64,000 bases of DNA from Diphasiastrum complanatum. Its lineage: Eukaryota > Streptophyta > Lycopodiopsida > Lycopodiales > Lycopodiaceae. Both the position numbers and the translations under genes were made by a program. Numbering within the stretch: position 1 is the first letter of the stretch; every line of letters starts with the position of its first letter. Location: positions 7,858,587-7,922,586 of the forward strand of contig CM055102.1 of assembly GCA_029204225.1 (NCBI GenBank), read 5' to 3'. Positions 13,536 to 23,582 of the stretch are shown here, piece by piece. The notes under the pieces are model-generated. The model ran no database searches. It was not told the DNA's origin and was given only the letters and a program-made list of their open reading frames with translations.

Positions 13536-14440
13536 GATTCTGTCATTCTTTACAATGAGAAAGACGAAGCAGAAAATTGGATACCAAAAGAATACGTCAA
13601 AAACACATGGGTATTAATGTATCCATCATCAAAAGAAGCGTATAGAAAGAGAAAATGATCCAAGTCTTTTAGGTCCTATTGGAGAGCTAGGATTCTTGAC
13701 TTTAGAGCTTCTCCAGGCGGACAATCCATTTCAGAGGTGTTAGTTCAACATGTTTATATGCATTCTGAGCTGAGTATTCAATTTGTCAATCCAAATGATC
13801 ATAAAAAATGCAATTGTAAGTATCATTGTGGTTTTATTTTTATGTAACTAAATTCAACTCTATTTTTTTATGCAGATTTACTTTTATTTAGCAGACTGAA
13901 TTTGGATATCAATTTGGAAACTCATATCTTTTCTATCATGCAGATTTATATCTATCAAATATAAAGGAATGGGAGTCCGCACAATCACTTGCAGGTATAT
14001 TGGATGTCATACATTCAGATATAGAAAAATTGCAGTACAAAGGCCGATCTTCAAAAGAACTTGTCGATAGTGGAATCTATTTTTATGAATCACTTTACAT
14101 TCCAGATACACATGGAAGATTTGGGAATCTTGAGGCCCTTCCACTTCCAAGCTTGGATAGTGAAGAATGGATTACTCCTAACAACATTGTTTCAAAATCA
14201 TTTCGATGCATGCTCTTTACTGATGTGAAGAATTCTATGAAAATAAGTGTTGGGTCCAAAAATGTTCGATTAAGTTGGTTTATTTCTTTGAATGTATTTG
14301 TTGATTTTTTTTCGAACCGACATTATTTGTTTGTAAGGATTTGTCAGATGATACATTGTCAGAACTTATGGACAAAGGTTGGGACCATAAATCAAACGGA
14401 AAAATAGATTGCCGAATAAAAAAAGACTCCATTTGCTTTC
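13536..14440 (+). pseudogene. Unknown gene family member, plus copy (three exon pieces)
   Basis: Piece 1 (about 13540-13815) reads ILYNEKDEAENWIPKEYVKN and, after a stop at about 13656, WRARILDFRASPGG…VQHVYMHSE, ending KCNC at a TGTAAGT donor. Piece 2 (about 13944-14255), after an ATGCAG acceptor, reads IKEWESAQSLAGILDVIHSD and later EEWITPNNIVSKSF. Piece 3 (about 14340-14440) reads DLSDDTLSELMDKGWDHKSNG. The three pieces align with the minus copy at 9698-10560 over their whole length and share exon ends. The first intron is longer here (about 130 bp). Product unknown. Confidence 0.6.
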
Positions 14441-14532
14441 GATATCAAATTTAAAGACAAACGTTGAGCCCTAATTTTCACTATCAAAGATGAAAAAAGA
14501 GTGGTACAACATGGATACCGTTAGATCAAGAC

Positions 14533-15207
14533 ATGGAACAAGATGGATATAGTAATAGAAAGCAAATTGACATTACATACAATGACAAACTCATTACTAC
14601 TATTGAAGTTGAAGAAGACTGGAGCCTTCACTATATCCAAACAGAGCTTGTCTTATTACAACATGAGCTTCATGAATACTTTAGGTATGCTCTTGGATCT
14701 AGTAAGAGCAAGAATGAGCTTGTTGCTCATAGTTTGAAAAATCATGCTTTTACATGGTTTGAGGCATTTTGTAAACTTCTCTTGAGATTAAGTGAAGCAT
14801 CCAAAGAGGACACTTACATACTTGAGAAAGTATCTAGCCTCAAAAAGATCAAGATTCTATTTGATTTCAAGATTAGATCCATCATGGATAAAGTTCATAG
14901 TATGTGGACTAGTCAAGCTAGAATGCTTAATCTTGATAATCAACACTTTTTTTCATCTTATGATCTTGATCTCTATGATCTTTATGAGGCATGGAAGCCT
15001 CTAATTTTCATCATGGTGCAACCATCTTCATGCAAATGGTACTTTCAAATCAAAGATCATCATCAAGCATGGAGGAAGCACATGGATATAGTGGCAAATT
15101 GGTGGAATGCTCTTCAAAGGTGTTGGCGAATGATCTATGTTAGAAATCCACCTAACTTCACAAAGGAAGTCACTTTGCTATGTATTCCATCTCTCCATAG
15201 TGAGTAG
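14533..15207 (+). pseudogene. Unidentified open reading frame, 224 codons
   Basis: The first 65 codons look like real protein (IDITYNDKLITTIEVEEDWS followed by LHYIQTELVLLQHELHEYFR). The rest loses that character and repeats Leu/Asp-rich stretches; other frames between 14790 and 15000 are equally open. It sits between the unknown gene copy and a copia fragment. I suspect a coding fragment joined to non-coding sequence. No family recognised. Confidence 0.3.
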
Positions 15208-15540
15208 ATAGATTATTTTTGGAGCTCATTGGCAATCTCAAGTTTCTACTCTTTATGTACATTGATCTTGTGATCCAAATGAAACCAACACTTTGAGTAC
15301 TTCAAACACTGTTCTAAATTTGTACATCAGGCTGCTCTTCACATGTGTGGGCTCGGATTTGTGTCTATGATTTTTGTTTATGGTTATCAATGCTTGTTGT
15401 GTGTCAAATTCCCAATCTAGATCAAGATTTGTTGACTAGTTTTTTTATGCATTGTTAAGCAAGTACATAATCACTCTTGTGGCTTCTAAGATCCATTTAT
15501 GGTCTAAAAAGTACTGTACTTTTACACTTCCAAGGATAAT

Positions 15541-16569
15541 AAAGCTATTGGATGCAAGTGGATCTTCAAGGTGAAGACAAACCAAGATGGATCAATCAAC
15601 AAACACAAAACAAGGTTGGTGGCCAAGGGATATGCACATGAATATGGTATTGACTATTATGAGACCTTTGCTCCCGTGGCAAATATGTTAAGCATTCAGG
15701 TCATCATCTCTCTTGCTACTCTATTTGGTTGGGATCTATGGCAATTGGATATCACTAATGCATTCTTGAATGGTGATCTTGAGGAGGAAGTATACATGGA
15801 GCAACCCGAGGGCTACATCTCACATGGGAAGCCAAATCATATTTGTTTTCTACAAAAGAGTTTGTAAGCTTAAGCAAGCACCAAGGAGTTGGTATGCTAG
15901 GCTTAACACATTTCTACTTTCTCAAAACTTTGTTATGAGTGAGTATGATCATTCTCTTTATTATAGGTTTGTTGGAAATGATATTACCATTCTACTAATC
16001 TATGTGGATGATATTATATTGAGTGGAGGCAACAATCAATATATTGATGAGATCAAGATTGCACTCAAGGAGTTTGAGGTGCATAATCTTGGACATTTGC
16101 ATTCTATCTTGGGAATGGAAGTATTTAGATCTTCTCAATCTACTTTCATTTGTCAAGAGAAGTATGGTAACTCTATTCTAAAAAGATTTCATTTGGTAGA
16201 TGCAAAGCCTTGTGATACACCTATGGAGTCAAATGTAAAGCTCACTATAAGAGGTAATAAAAGATCCTTCGAGGACATACTCTCTATAGGAAGCTAGTTG
16301 GTTCACTCATTTATCTAACCATCACAAGACCCGATCTAAGCTATTGTGTTGGTATATAAAGCAAATATATGGAAGATCCTAGTGTGGAGCATTGGAAGCT
16401 AGCAAAAAGAGTCTTGAGGTACATCTCGGGATCTAGAGATTATGGCATTCTTTATGAGAGATCATCATCTAAGTTTGGAGTTTCAGATTTAAACTTTGCT
16501 GGAGATCAAATGGATAGGAAATCCATTAGCACATATTGTATTTGTGAATCAAATGAATTTTCTAAATAA
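15541..16569 (+). pseudogene. Ty1/copia fragment: reverse transcriptase and RNase H start
   Basis: The plus strand reads GCKWIFKVKTNQDGSINKHK, WQLDITNAFLNGDLEEEVYM, LLIYVDDIILSGG (catalytic YVDD) and LGHLHSILGMEVF. After a one-base slip near 16290 it continues as TITRPDLSYCVGI and VEHWKLAKRVLRYISGSRDY. It stops in the middle of RNase H at about 16569. A stop at about 15866 and the slips show it is dead. No LTR is visible on either side. Confidence 0.9.
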
Positions 16570-17042
16570 TAGTTGTTTGAAAGCAGTGTAAAGATATAAT
16601 GGTAATGTCATACAATTTTCAACTATCTGAAACTTTCTTTCATCAACAGTCTAGCTAACGTTATTAGTAGGGGTGGCTATTTATGTTGTAAAAGTAGGTG
16701 GATTAATCATTCAGAATGTGCCCCCCCCAAAAAAAATGCGTATACCAAATTGTATTTTAGATCATATATACTATATTTTTATACAGCAAATTAAAGAAAT
16801 ACAAACCATAAATTTCAAATAACATTACGAAGAGAACACAAAATTGAAGCAATAAACATTCCATTTCGAAACTTAAAATGCTACATCGATTTGCATTCTC
16901 CAAAAGTTTATCTACAAGTTTGATTGACATTAACTACCAACGTCATCTCTATTTGCCCAGAATACAACACTTGAACTACACAGAACTACGACTCCTTGCT
17001 AGTAAACGAACTACAAACAAAACCAGTCTCAGAAAAATCAAA
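16570..17042. other. AT-rich spacer downstream of the recombinase gene
   Basis: Contains a C8A8 run near 16722. No gene is seen. For the minus-strand recombinase gene this is the 3' flank. Confidence 0.4.
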
Positions 17043-18577
17043 CTAATTTACACAATTACTGCTAATTCCGTCCACAATGCTACTTCCAACAGTACTACAA
17101 CAATTGAAGCCATCGAAATTCTTTTGGTAACTTGAAATCAGACCATCAATTTCGTCCAACAGATCTTGGCAACCCCACCACTCATCATCAATGGCAAAGT
17201 CAACACACTTTTAACAATCTGCAGCAACTGAAAAACCATGAACAGCCTCATAGCGTCTCTTCTCATACTCCAATGCAGCTTGCCATGACACATCATTGCC
17301 AGTACCAGCCATAGAAGATGCAATGTTTTGCAATGCTCTCATCTCAATACCTTGAACATCAGTGTTGTAGCGCATATAACCATCTCTCGAGCAGTGGCCA
17401 ATCATCTTCATACCAATTTCAGGTGGCACACCCATAGAATTCAACCTTTTTACAACTGTTACCCGTGCACTCTTATTTGAAGAGCACACCCATGTCTCTT
17501 CCAACGAGTCAATAGTCTTCAAACCCACTCTAGCTTTTGAAAACCACTGCACAAAAAACCAACAATTACAAAAGTAATACACAAAATGAAGAAAACAAAA
17601 CATCGGAACAAACAATCAGACAAATACACCAAAACCTTACCACAACAAGATTCCATCGAGCTCCATCTATAGCACGAAGAAAAAATGGATGCAAACAACC
17701 GTCAACTGCGTCCCACTTTGGCAAATGTGCAAAATAGACATCAAAAGTAGAAACAACATCGGGAAGATAACAACTCACAGGTTGCCTCATCCTCTCTGGT
17801 TTACAATGAGCCAAATCAACTTTATGGTTTTTGGAAAACCTTTCATCAAATCTGACAAACCTCCCCGTATGATCAGAACACATTTCAAAATCCAAAATGC
17901 ACAAATTATACAGCTCTGAATGCCCTCTAACACATAAATTATGACATATATAAAATGCAAGTCTCATTAAGACACCATGAGCCTCATCACACTGCATGAA
18001 ACATTGAGATAAAATGGATTGAACTTGCAAACAAGGGACTAAGTTAGCTTCCGTTCCCTGTCCACACCAGCAGTAGAAGAACTTTGCACGACTGTAAAAA
18101 AAAACAAGACACTCCTACTTTCTTGAAGAATCTAGGATTCAACATAATATTGAACTCTTCAACAACAATGCCAGTAGACAAACTGTTCATCTCCAACCTT
18201 GCACGAATAATCCTGCCAATGCCACAAAGCATACCAACCAAGGTTTCTCCAGAATAAAGAGAACCATCCTTTCTTTGGACTTGCAGAAAGAAAGAAACTA
18301 GAAGCTCAAGCAAAGTCTTAAGATCACATTCAAACAAATCCTCAATAGACAGACCTGTATCTAAGCCCATTACAACATGCCAGTCATTAAATCAGTTTCT
18401 TGCCCATCTATTAGTAGATATTGACCTTCTATTACATCTCTTCTTCACAATGGCAAGCTCAGAATCTTCAAGAGGACGGAAACCCTGCTTCAGAGCATCA
18501 ACACGAACACAAACAAGAGACAAACCAGAATCAGAAACGTCTTCCATAATGCCATTCTCCTCATTCATAACGAGCAT
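17043..18577 (-). pseudogene. Crypton/DUF3504-type tyrosine recombinase, three exons
   Basis: Suggested model: exon 1 18577-18119, intron 18118-18058 (61 bp, GTAGGA…GACAG), exon 2 18057-17641, intron 17640-17547 (94 bp, GTAAGG…GTGCAG), exon 3 17546-17211. All exons join in phase 0, giving about 403 codons. Residues 50-110 form the helical DNA-binding part (RSISTNRWARN, then FNDWH…, KDGSLYSGETLVGMLCGIGR). Exon 2 carries the first catalytic arginine in CVRGHSELYNL (R197) and a lysine hairpin RFDERFSKNHK. Exon 3 has NKSAR (R320), then MIGHCSRDGYMRY with His343 and the tyrosine nucleophile Tyr352. The usual His of HxxR is Lys317. A TGA interrupts codon 62 (18392-18394). After the TAA at 17211 the same frame stays open for about 55 more codons to 17043. 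It is therefore probably a recently damaged copy. No reverse transcriptase lies beside it, which favours a Crypton over DIRS/Ngaro. Confidence 0.75.
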
Positions 18578-18687
18578 CCAAAACACAAAGACAACAAACA
18601 CAAAACATCCATGAACACCCTGCAAAAACAACAAACAACAGAAATACTCCATTATCGACGCAACATCTTCAGCAATCGCAACAACAC

Positions 18688-18804
18688 AAACTCGTAACAA
18701 AAACAGCGCCAACGCGAGAGAATCAAAATAGCAAAGAAGGCAGCAAGACGAAACAACACAAACATAGACTCGTAACAGAAACAACACGAGAGAATCAAAA
18801 TAGT
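18688..18804. repeat. Direct repeats upstream of the recombinase gene
   Basis: A block of about 40 bp containing ACTCGTAACA…AACA followed by CGAGAGAATCAAAATAG occurs at about 18690-18731 and again at 18769-18804, about 78 bp apart. It sits in the putative promoter/leader of the minus-strand recombinase. A spliced leader is possible: TTTTTGCAG occurs just upstream of the chosen ATG. Confidence 0.6.
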
Positions 18805-19329
18805 TCAAGTTGCGAGCCTCGAGGTCACATCGAAGTTAGTTAAAACCGTATATATGGTATTAAAAGCGTAGATGGAAGGCCTCCCCTACTAAATAACGTG
18901 AGTTAACAGGCCAGCCCGTTATCTAATACATAATCCTTCAACCTTGTGCTATGATACCAAACGTAAGACACTCTTTAACTCTCAAGCAATCAAGTACGAG
19001 TATTGCATTGCTATGCCCAAGCCACTATTTTTCTCTTCGCAGGTGGCAGGAAATTCTAGTCATATCTACCTCGTCGCCATCGCTGCTGTTGCTCCGCAGC
19101 CTCTGCTAATAAGTCGGAGTGGGGACTCGGCTTGCTCGCGCAGCTGCGCCAGGGGAAGCCTGGAAGCTACGCAGCGATCGCTCTAGAAGGTTACTCGGAA
19201 GAGTCATGCCTGGGTTTTCTTAATTCAAGTCAAATTTTAAAGAATCGCCTTGATTTGGCCAGGAAAACGCTTAACATTGTTTGGCTGATCGCCCATCTTG
19301 GCTGATTGCGGCCTCATCGTCATGATCTT

Positions 19330-19840
19330 GAATAGCCTCGATCTTGTAAGTGTTCGTAAGAGCTTGCTATTTGAAAGAACCACGGCTAACGAGTAATTTC
19401 GCAGGAAGCAGCAGGGTTTCTTGCAGCTTCCATGTCAAGTTTTGAAGAATCTGACCGATAGTCATGCTGGGTTGATTACAGCGATAGCTTCATGATCCAT
19501 ATCGGACTTTAGGTGTCCGGCTTGTAAGTGGCTTTTGACGGAGCCACGACTTCTATATCTCAGCGATCAATCCTTGAAATTATCAATCAACCTCAGCTGC
19601 CATATTTGTCCGGTTCATAGCATTTGTATGCATCGGACTGGTGTAAGTGTCCGGAAGAAGCTGATTTCGAAGGAGCCACGGCTTTATTTTCAACGATCAA
19701 TCCTGAAAATGATCAATTAACCTCATTTGCCATATGTATCTGTCTTATTGCATCTGTCTGATATACTGGGGTTGAGAATTGAAAGAATTTGTTTCCTTCA
19801 ATCTGTGCCGGTCGAGTTAGCGTTTGGGGACAAAGTTACG
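19330..19840 (+). promoter_or_regulatory. Repetitive 5' leader of the GOST receptor gene
   Basis: A unit of about 130 bp recurs upstream of the start codon. It contains GTAAGTG…, GGAGCCACG(A/G)CTT…, CGATCAATCCT…, then AACCTCA…TGCCATAT. Clear copies lie at about 19524-19625 and 19650-19740, and a partial one at about 19345-19395. Each has a possible GTAAGT donor, so alternative leader splicing is possible. Short upstream ATGs occur, including one in frame at 19727. The GC-rich stretch at 19080-19200 may be promoter or first leader exon. Confidence 0.5.
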
Positions 19841-21160
19841 ATGTCCAGCTGGACGATTGGAGCCTTTACCCTGGTTTTACTTCTGCTGGATGTTGCCCCT
19901 TGTTTTGCAGAGATCAAGCACGTTGCTATCAAGCAGGATGACCGTCCATTCATTGTGTTTGAGACTTTCGGCTTCAATACTGGCGGAAAGGTGGAACTTA
20001 ATGTCTCTGATGTGCAGGTACAAAATCCCAAGCAGGGTCCAGCACCAGATTTGTCGTTGATGGGGTTCTTTCTCACCACGGAAGATGCTTTGCTTCATGT
20101 GTATACAGATCCCGAGCAGGATCCCGAACAGTGTATCTTACAGAATCCTGCCATTAAAGTCTTGTTCTTGCTGAGGGAAGTGCAGCAGGCTGGCGCTATT
20201 AGTAAAACATATCCGGTTCCTGAAGCTAATGAGTTTACGCTGTTTTTTGAAAATTGCCAGCCTGAATTTGCTGTTACCATGAATGTGAGAACTTCCATGT
20301 ACAACTTGGAGGGAAAGAATAAAGTGAAAAATTATCTTCCAGCAGGTCAAACTCAGCTACCAGTAATCCACTTTGTTTTCTCTTTAGTCTATCTTGTGCT
20401 GGGAGGGGTTTGGGTATACATATGTGTACGGCACAAAGAAACGGTGCACCGAATTCATATCCTCATGGGAGTACTGGTATTTCTGAAAACGCTGAATTTG
20501 CTTGCTGAGGCGGAGGATAAAATGTTTATAGAAAGAACTGGAACTGCCCACGGTTGGGATATTGTTTTTTACGTCTTTGGCCTTCTACGGGGTGTCATGC
20601 TATTTACTGTGATCATTCTCATAGGCACAGGTTGGTCAATTCTGAAGCCCTTTCTGCAAGATAAGGAGAAAAAGGTGCTGATGGTAGTCATTCCGCTCCA
20701 AGTATTAGCCAATATCGCTAGTGCTATAACTGACGAGAAAGGGCCAGCAATAAAAGCTTGGTTCATCTGGATACAATTATTTTTGCTTCTGGACATCATT
20801 TGTTGCTGCGCTGTTCTTTTTCCGATCGTTTGGTCAATCAAGCATTTGAGGGAAGCATCACATACAGATGGCAAAGCAGCGAGGAATCTGGTGAGGCTCA
20901 CACTTTTCAGGCAATACTACATTGTAGTGGTGAGCTACATATATTTCACAAGGATATTGGTGTTTACGCTGAACACAGTAACTGCCTATCAGTACAGATG
21001 GTTCAGCTACCTTTCCGTGGAGTTGGCAACTCTGGCCTTCTATACCTTCACGGGTTTCAAATTTCAGCCTGCTGTTCATAATCCCTACTTTGTGCTGGAC
21101 GATGAGGAAGATGTGGGTACTGCCCATGATGATTTGAACGATGATGATTTCGACCTCTGA
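19841..21160 (+). CDS. GPR107/GPR108-like (GOST family) seven-transmembrane protein
   Basis: An intronless 439-residue protein. I chose the ATG at 19841 because it opens with a clean signal peptide (residues 1-23, ending APCFA). An upstream in-frame ATG at 19727 would add 38 residues and bury that signal. Residues about 24-170 form the lumenal GOLD-like beta domain, ending YLPAGQTQLP. Seven membrane segments follow at about 174-196, 205-222, 238-268, 279-297, 306-333, 355-378 and 387-406. Family signatures are visible: TVHRIHILMG, AHGWDIVFY, IGTGWSILKPF, IPLQVLANIAS and DGKAARNL…LFRQYYI. The tail is acidic (DDEEDVGTAHDDLNDDDFDL). Relatives in plants (Arabidopsis CAND6/CAND7) and animals are about this length and act in Golgi/endosomal membranes. 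The frame is intact and looks functional. Confidence 0.95.
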   Translation: MSSWTIGAFTLVLLLLDVAPCFAEIKHVAIKQDDRPFIVFETFGFNTGGKVELNVSDVQVQNPKQGPAPDLSLMGFFLTTEDALLHVYTDPEQDPEQCILQNPAIKVLFLLREVQQAGAISKTYPVPEANEFTLFFENCQPEFAVTMNVRTSMYNLEGKNKVKNYLPAGQTQLPVIHFVFSLVYLVLGGVWVYICVRHKETVHRIHILMGVLVFLKTLNLLAEAEDKMFIERTGTAHGWDIVFYVFGLLRGVMLFTVIILIGTGWSILKPFLQDKEKKVLMVVIPLQVLANIASAITDEKGPAIKAWFIWIQLFLLLDIICCCAVLFPIVWSIKHLREASHTDGKAARNLVRLTLFRQYYIVVVSYIYFTRILVFTLNTVTAYQYRWFSYLSVELATLAFYTFTGFKFQPAVHNPYFVLDDEEDVGTAHDDLNDDDFDL

Positions 21161-21417
21161 TGTTGAAGCTAATTTTCCATGTTGCACCGAACGAACTGTG
21201 AATTGTGCTCGGAATGAATTGTTCAATCTGAAAAACCTTTTTCAGATAAGGTCTGAAGGTATGCAGCAGAGCACTTTGTCGCCTTCCAAGTGGTGAGAAA
21301 CAGAGCTGGATGATCTTCGACACACATTGGCTCGATCATATGTGGTTGACACGCGCCCTCAACGTTGGGGAATAATTGTAAAATTCACGAATCAGCACTT
21401 TGTAGATGTTATGGGGA

Positions 21418-21537
21418 TTTTGTAAATTTAAGGGATGTCCTATGACAAGCACAATGTATGGGTAAAGTTGTTGACTGAAATTTTGTAAATTTAAGGGATG
21501 TCTTATGTCAAGCACACTGGTAGAGTTGTTAACTGCG
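21418..21537. repeat. Two-copy tandem repeat in the 3' flank of the receptor gene
   Basis: TTTTGTAAATTTAAGGGATG begins at about 21418 and again at about 21481. Each is followed by TCyTATGnCAAGCACA and GTTGTTrACTG. The repeat unit is about 60 bp. It probably lies in the 3' UTR or just beyond it. Confidence 0.8.
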
Positions 21538-21599
21538 ATCGGCAAGGCGCATGCTCTAATCTTAATGTTGCATAATGACATCTAAGAAGCTTGCTGCCC

Positions 21600-22900
21600 A
21601 AATGGCATGGAGGGCTGAGAGGGAAAAGTAGCAAGGATCATGCGTATCTTCAAGGTACATATATGATTGGATTTTTAGCTTTAGGGTTATATCTAATTCT
21701 TGAATATTTTTCATTTTCTTTTATCAAAATCACGATTCCATGATTAATGATTCTATGATTTAGTAAATAAATTATGACATTCAATTTATTGATATGTGCA
21801 TATCATTGACTCTTGAGGTAATTATGTAAAGTCAACCCATAAGATTTTCTTTTTCTAAGTTTGAGGAATAAAGTCAAGGCTCTAATAATTGTCACCTCTA
21901 TATATTAGTGCTCGGGAAACCTCTTTTGAGGATAACTTGCATTTTATATAACTTCTCAGTTTTTTGAAGACTTATCATAAAAGGAGTTATTTGCTTGTAT
22001 AAAAAATCGTTAAATATTTTATAATATCGATTTTTGAGAAAACCTATCAGCTCTATTCCTCTACTTTGCTGATTTTTTGTGTTAGTTTTTTGTTACTTCG
22101 AGGGATTATACATAGCAAAGGTGTTAATTGTTATTTGTTAACATAATTTGTTAATTGTTATTTGTTAACATAATTTACTCCACCTTAAAGAACTTGATTT
22201 GGATAAATGTTATTTTACACAAATATGGGGTTCCAAAGTTTTAGGATTTAGGGATTTTTAAAGAATGCTTTCAAACAAGTCAACAAGCCTTTCAATACAT
22301 ATGTCATTTTTTGGCCATGCCTTGCTTTGCAAGGAGAACTTAGCATTCATTTGCATTTATTTTAAACATTGACGTGCTTGTGTTTAGGCTTTAATTCACA
22401 TGAATTAAGAAAAGTGTTTTTTTTTTGAAATTTTGTGAGCTTGACATGTGGATATTCTAAATAAGTTATTGATTTTTTAGGTTCCTTTTTATTTTATAAT
22501 ATTATTATATTTATTTATTTCTTAATTTGCATTTGATTTTAGTTTCAAATATTAAAACCTAATGTGATGCTGCCACGTGCATGTTCTAGAGGTTTCACAG
22601 TACATCGTGGATTCATTTTGCCACAGAGATGCTTCTGCATGTGAAGGTGGCTTTCTCTGCCCGTCTCACAGTCCCTACACAACAATCCCTACACACAACA
22701 TCAATTCATCTTTCGTTGTCCAACGCACACACCAGTTCGTCTTTCGTTCTCCAATGCTTTTGTTCTTGTAGTGAAGCTAGCTCAGGCGTCGCAATCCAGT
22801 GTTGTGTGCTGGGTTCTGAACCACGACTTTTATGGCAAAACTTCAAGAGTCACTTAAAGCCTTTTGATGATTCGTTTTATGTGTGTTAGGAATTTGATGA
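21600..22900. other. AT-rich spacer
   Basis: No gene is seen. TTAATTGTTATTTGTTAACATAATTT is partly duplicated at about 22116-22170. A more mixed-composition stretch at 22565-22890 could be a promoter or leader relic, but the two short frames there match nothing I know. Confidence 0.4.
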
Positions 22901-22906
22901 GATAGG

Positions 22907-23200
22907 TTACCTAATGCCTCCACAAGTGAAATGTGAAGAATTTCCAAAAATTGGCAAATCTAGCTTGATAAAAAACCATGTAGTCTAATGTAACTTTTGT
23001 CTATAATTGGGTTCCACACATGTATGGCCAAAATGCCACATGACAACCCACTCCTAATGTAGTTTAGGTCGAGTCAAGAGAGTTGGTCATGTCTATTTGG
23101 TGGTTTTTACCTAATGCCTCCACAAGTGAAATGTGAAGAATTGCCAAAAATTGGCAAATCTAGCTTGATCAAAAACCATGTAGTCTAATGTAAATTTTGT
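22907..23200. repeat. 200-bp-period direct repeat holding an LTR-end fragment
   Basis: TTACCTAATGCCTCCACAAG and the next 75 bp occur at 22907 and 23107 with few differences. Between them, at 23008-23037, lies TGGGTTCCACACATGTATGG followed by CCAAAATGCC, identical to the LTR start found (on the minus strand) at about 30335. The arrangement suggests a duplication around, or caused by, an old LTR fragment. Confidence 0.65.
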
Positions 23201-23317
23201 CAGAGCCAAGTACAAGAGATTTGATCATAGATCCATTCAAATCCATTTTTAGTAGTTTTTGGTGCTAAAAACTAGTCTTGTGAGGGCGAGCAAGAAGCCA
23301 AGTTTTGGTGAGGGGAT

Positions 23318-23571
23318 ACTTAGAATTTGCTTCGAACAGGAACACAGATCATGCTACACAGTAACATAGACAAAAAACACTCTCCACAACAAGCTCACGT
23401 AGCAACTATATCTCTCAAAATGAAAATACACTATACATAGTTCTTCACTCAGGCAACTCACGCATGGCCCAGATTGTCGTTGACGGGACGCGTTTCCCGT
23501 CGACTCGCCTGATCCTTATCTATTGATAGGACCCACAATATAGTAACATAGTGATTCTACTTTAATTCTAA
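23318..23571 (-). repeat. 3' LTR of copia element C1
   Basis: Same LTR family as 7846-8117 and 40269-40538, here about 254 bp with one gap. The polypurine tract AAGGGAGAGAG (minus strand) lies at 23572-23582, directly before the LTR start. Confidence 0.85.
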
Positions 23572-23582
23572 CTCTCTCCCTT

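Noticed and set aside
18058-18118. Frameshift in the recombinase gene
   Set aside because: A 61-bp GT-AG intron explains the change of frame and leaves all exons in phase.
19727-19840. Upstream in-frame ATG as start of the receptor gene
   Set aside because: The extra 38 residues would bury a good signal peptide that starts exactly at the 19841 ATG; relatives start with the signal peptide.
20569-20901. Antisense open frames across the receptor gene
   Set aside because: They are shadows of a strongly conserved coding strand and have no domain of their own.
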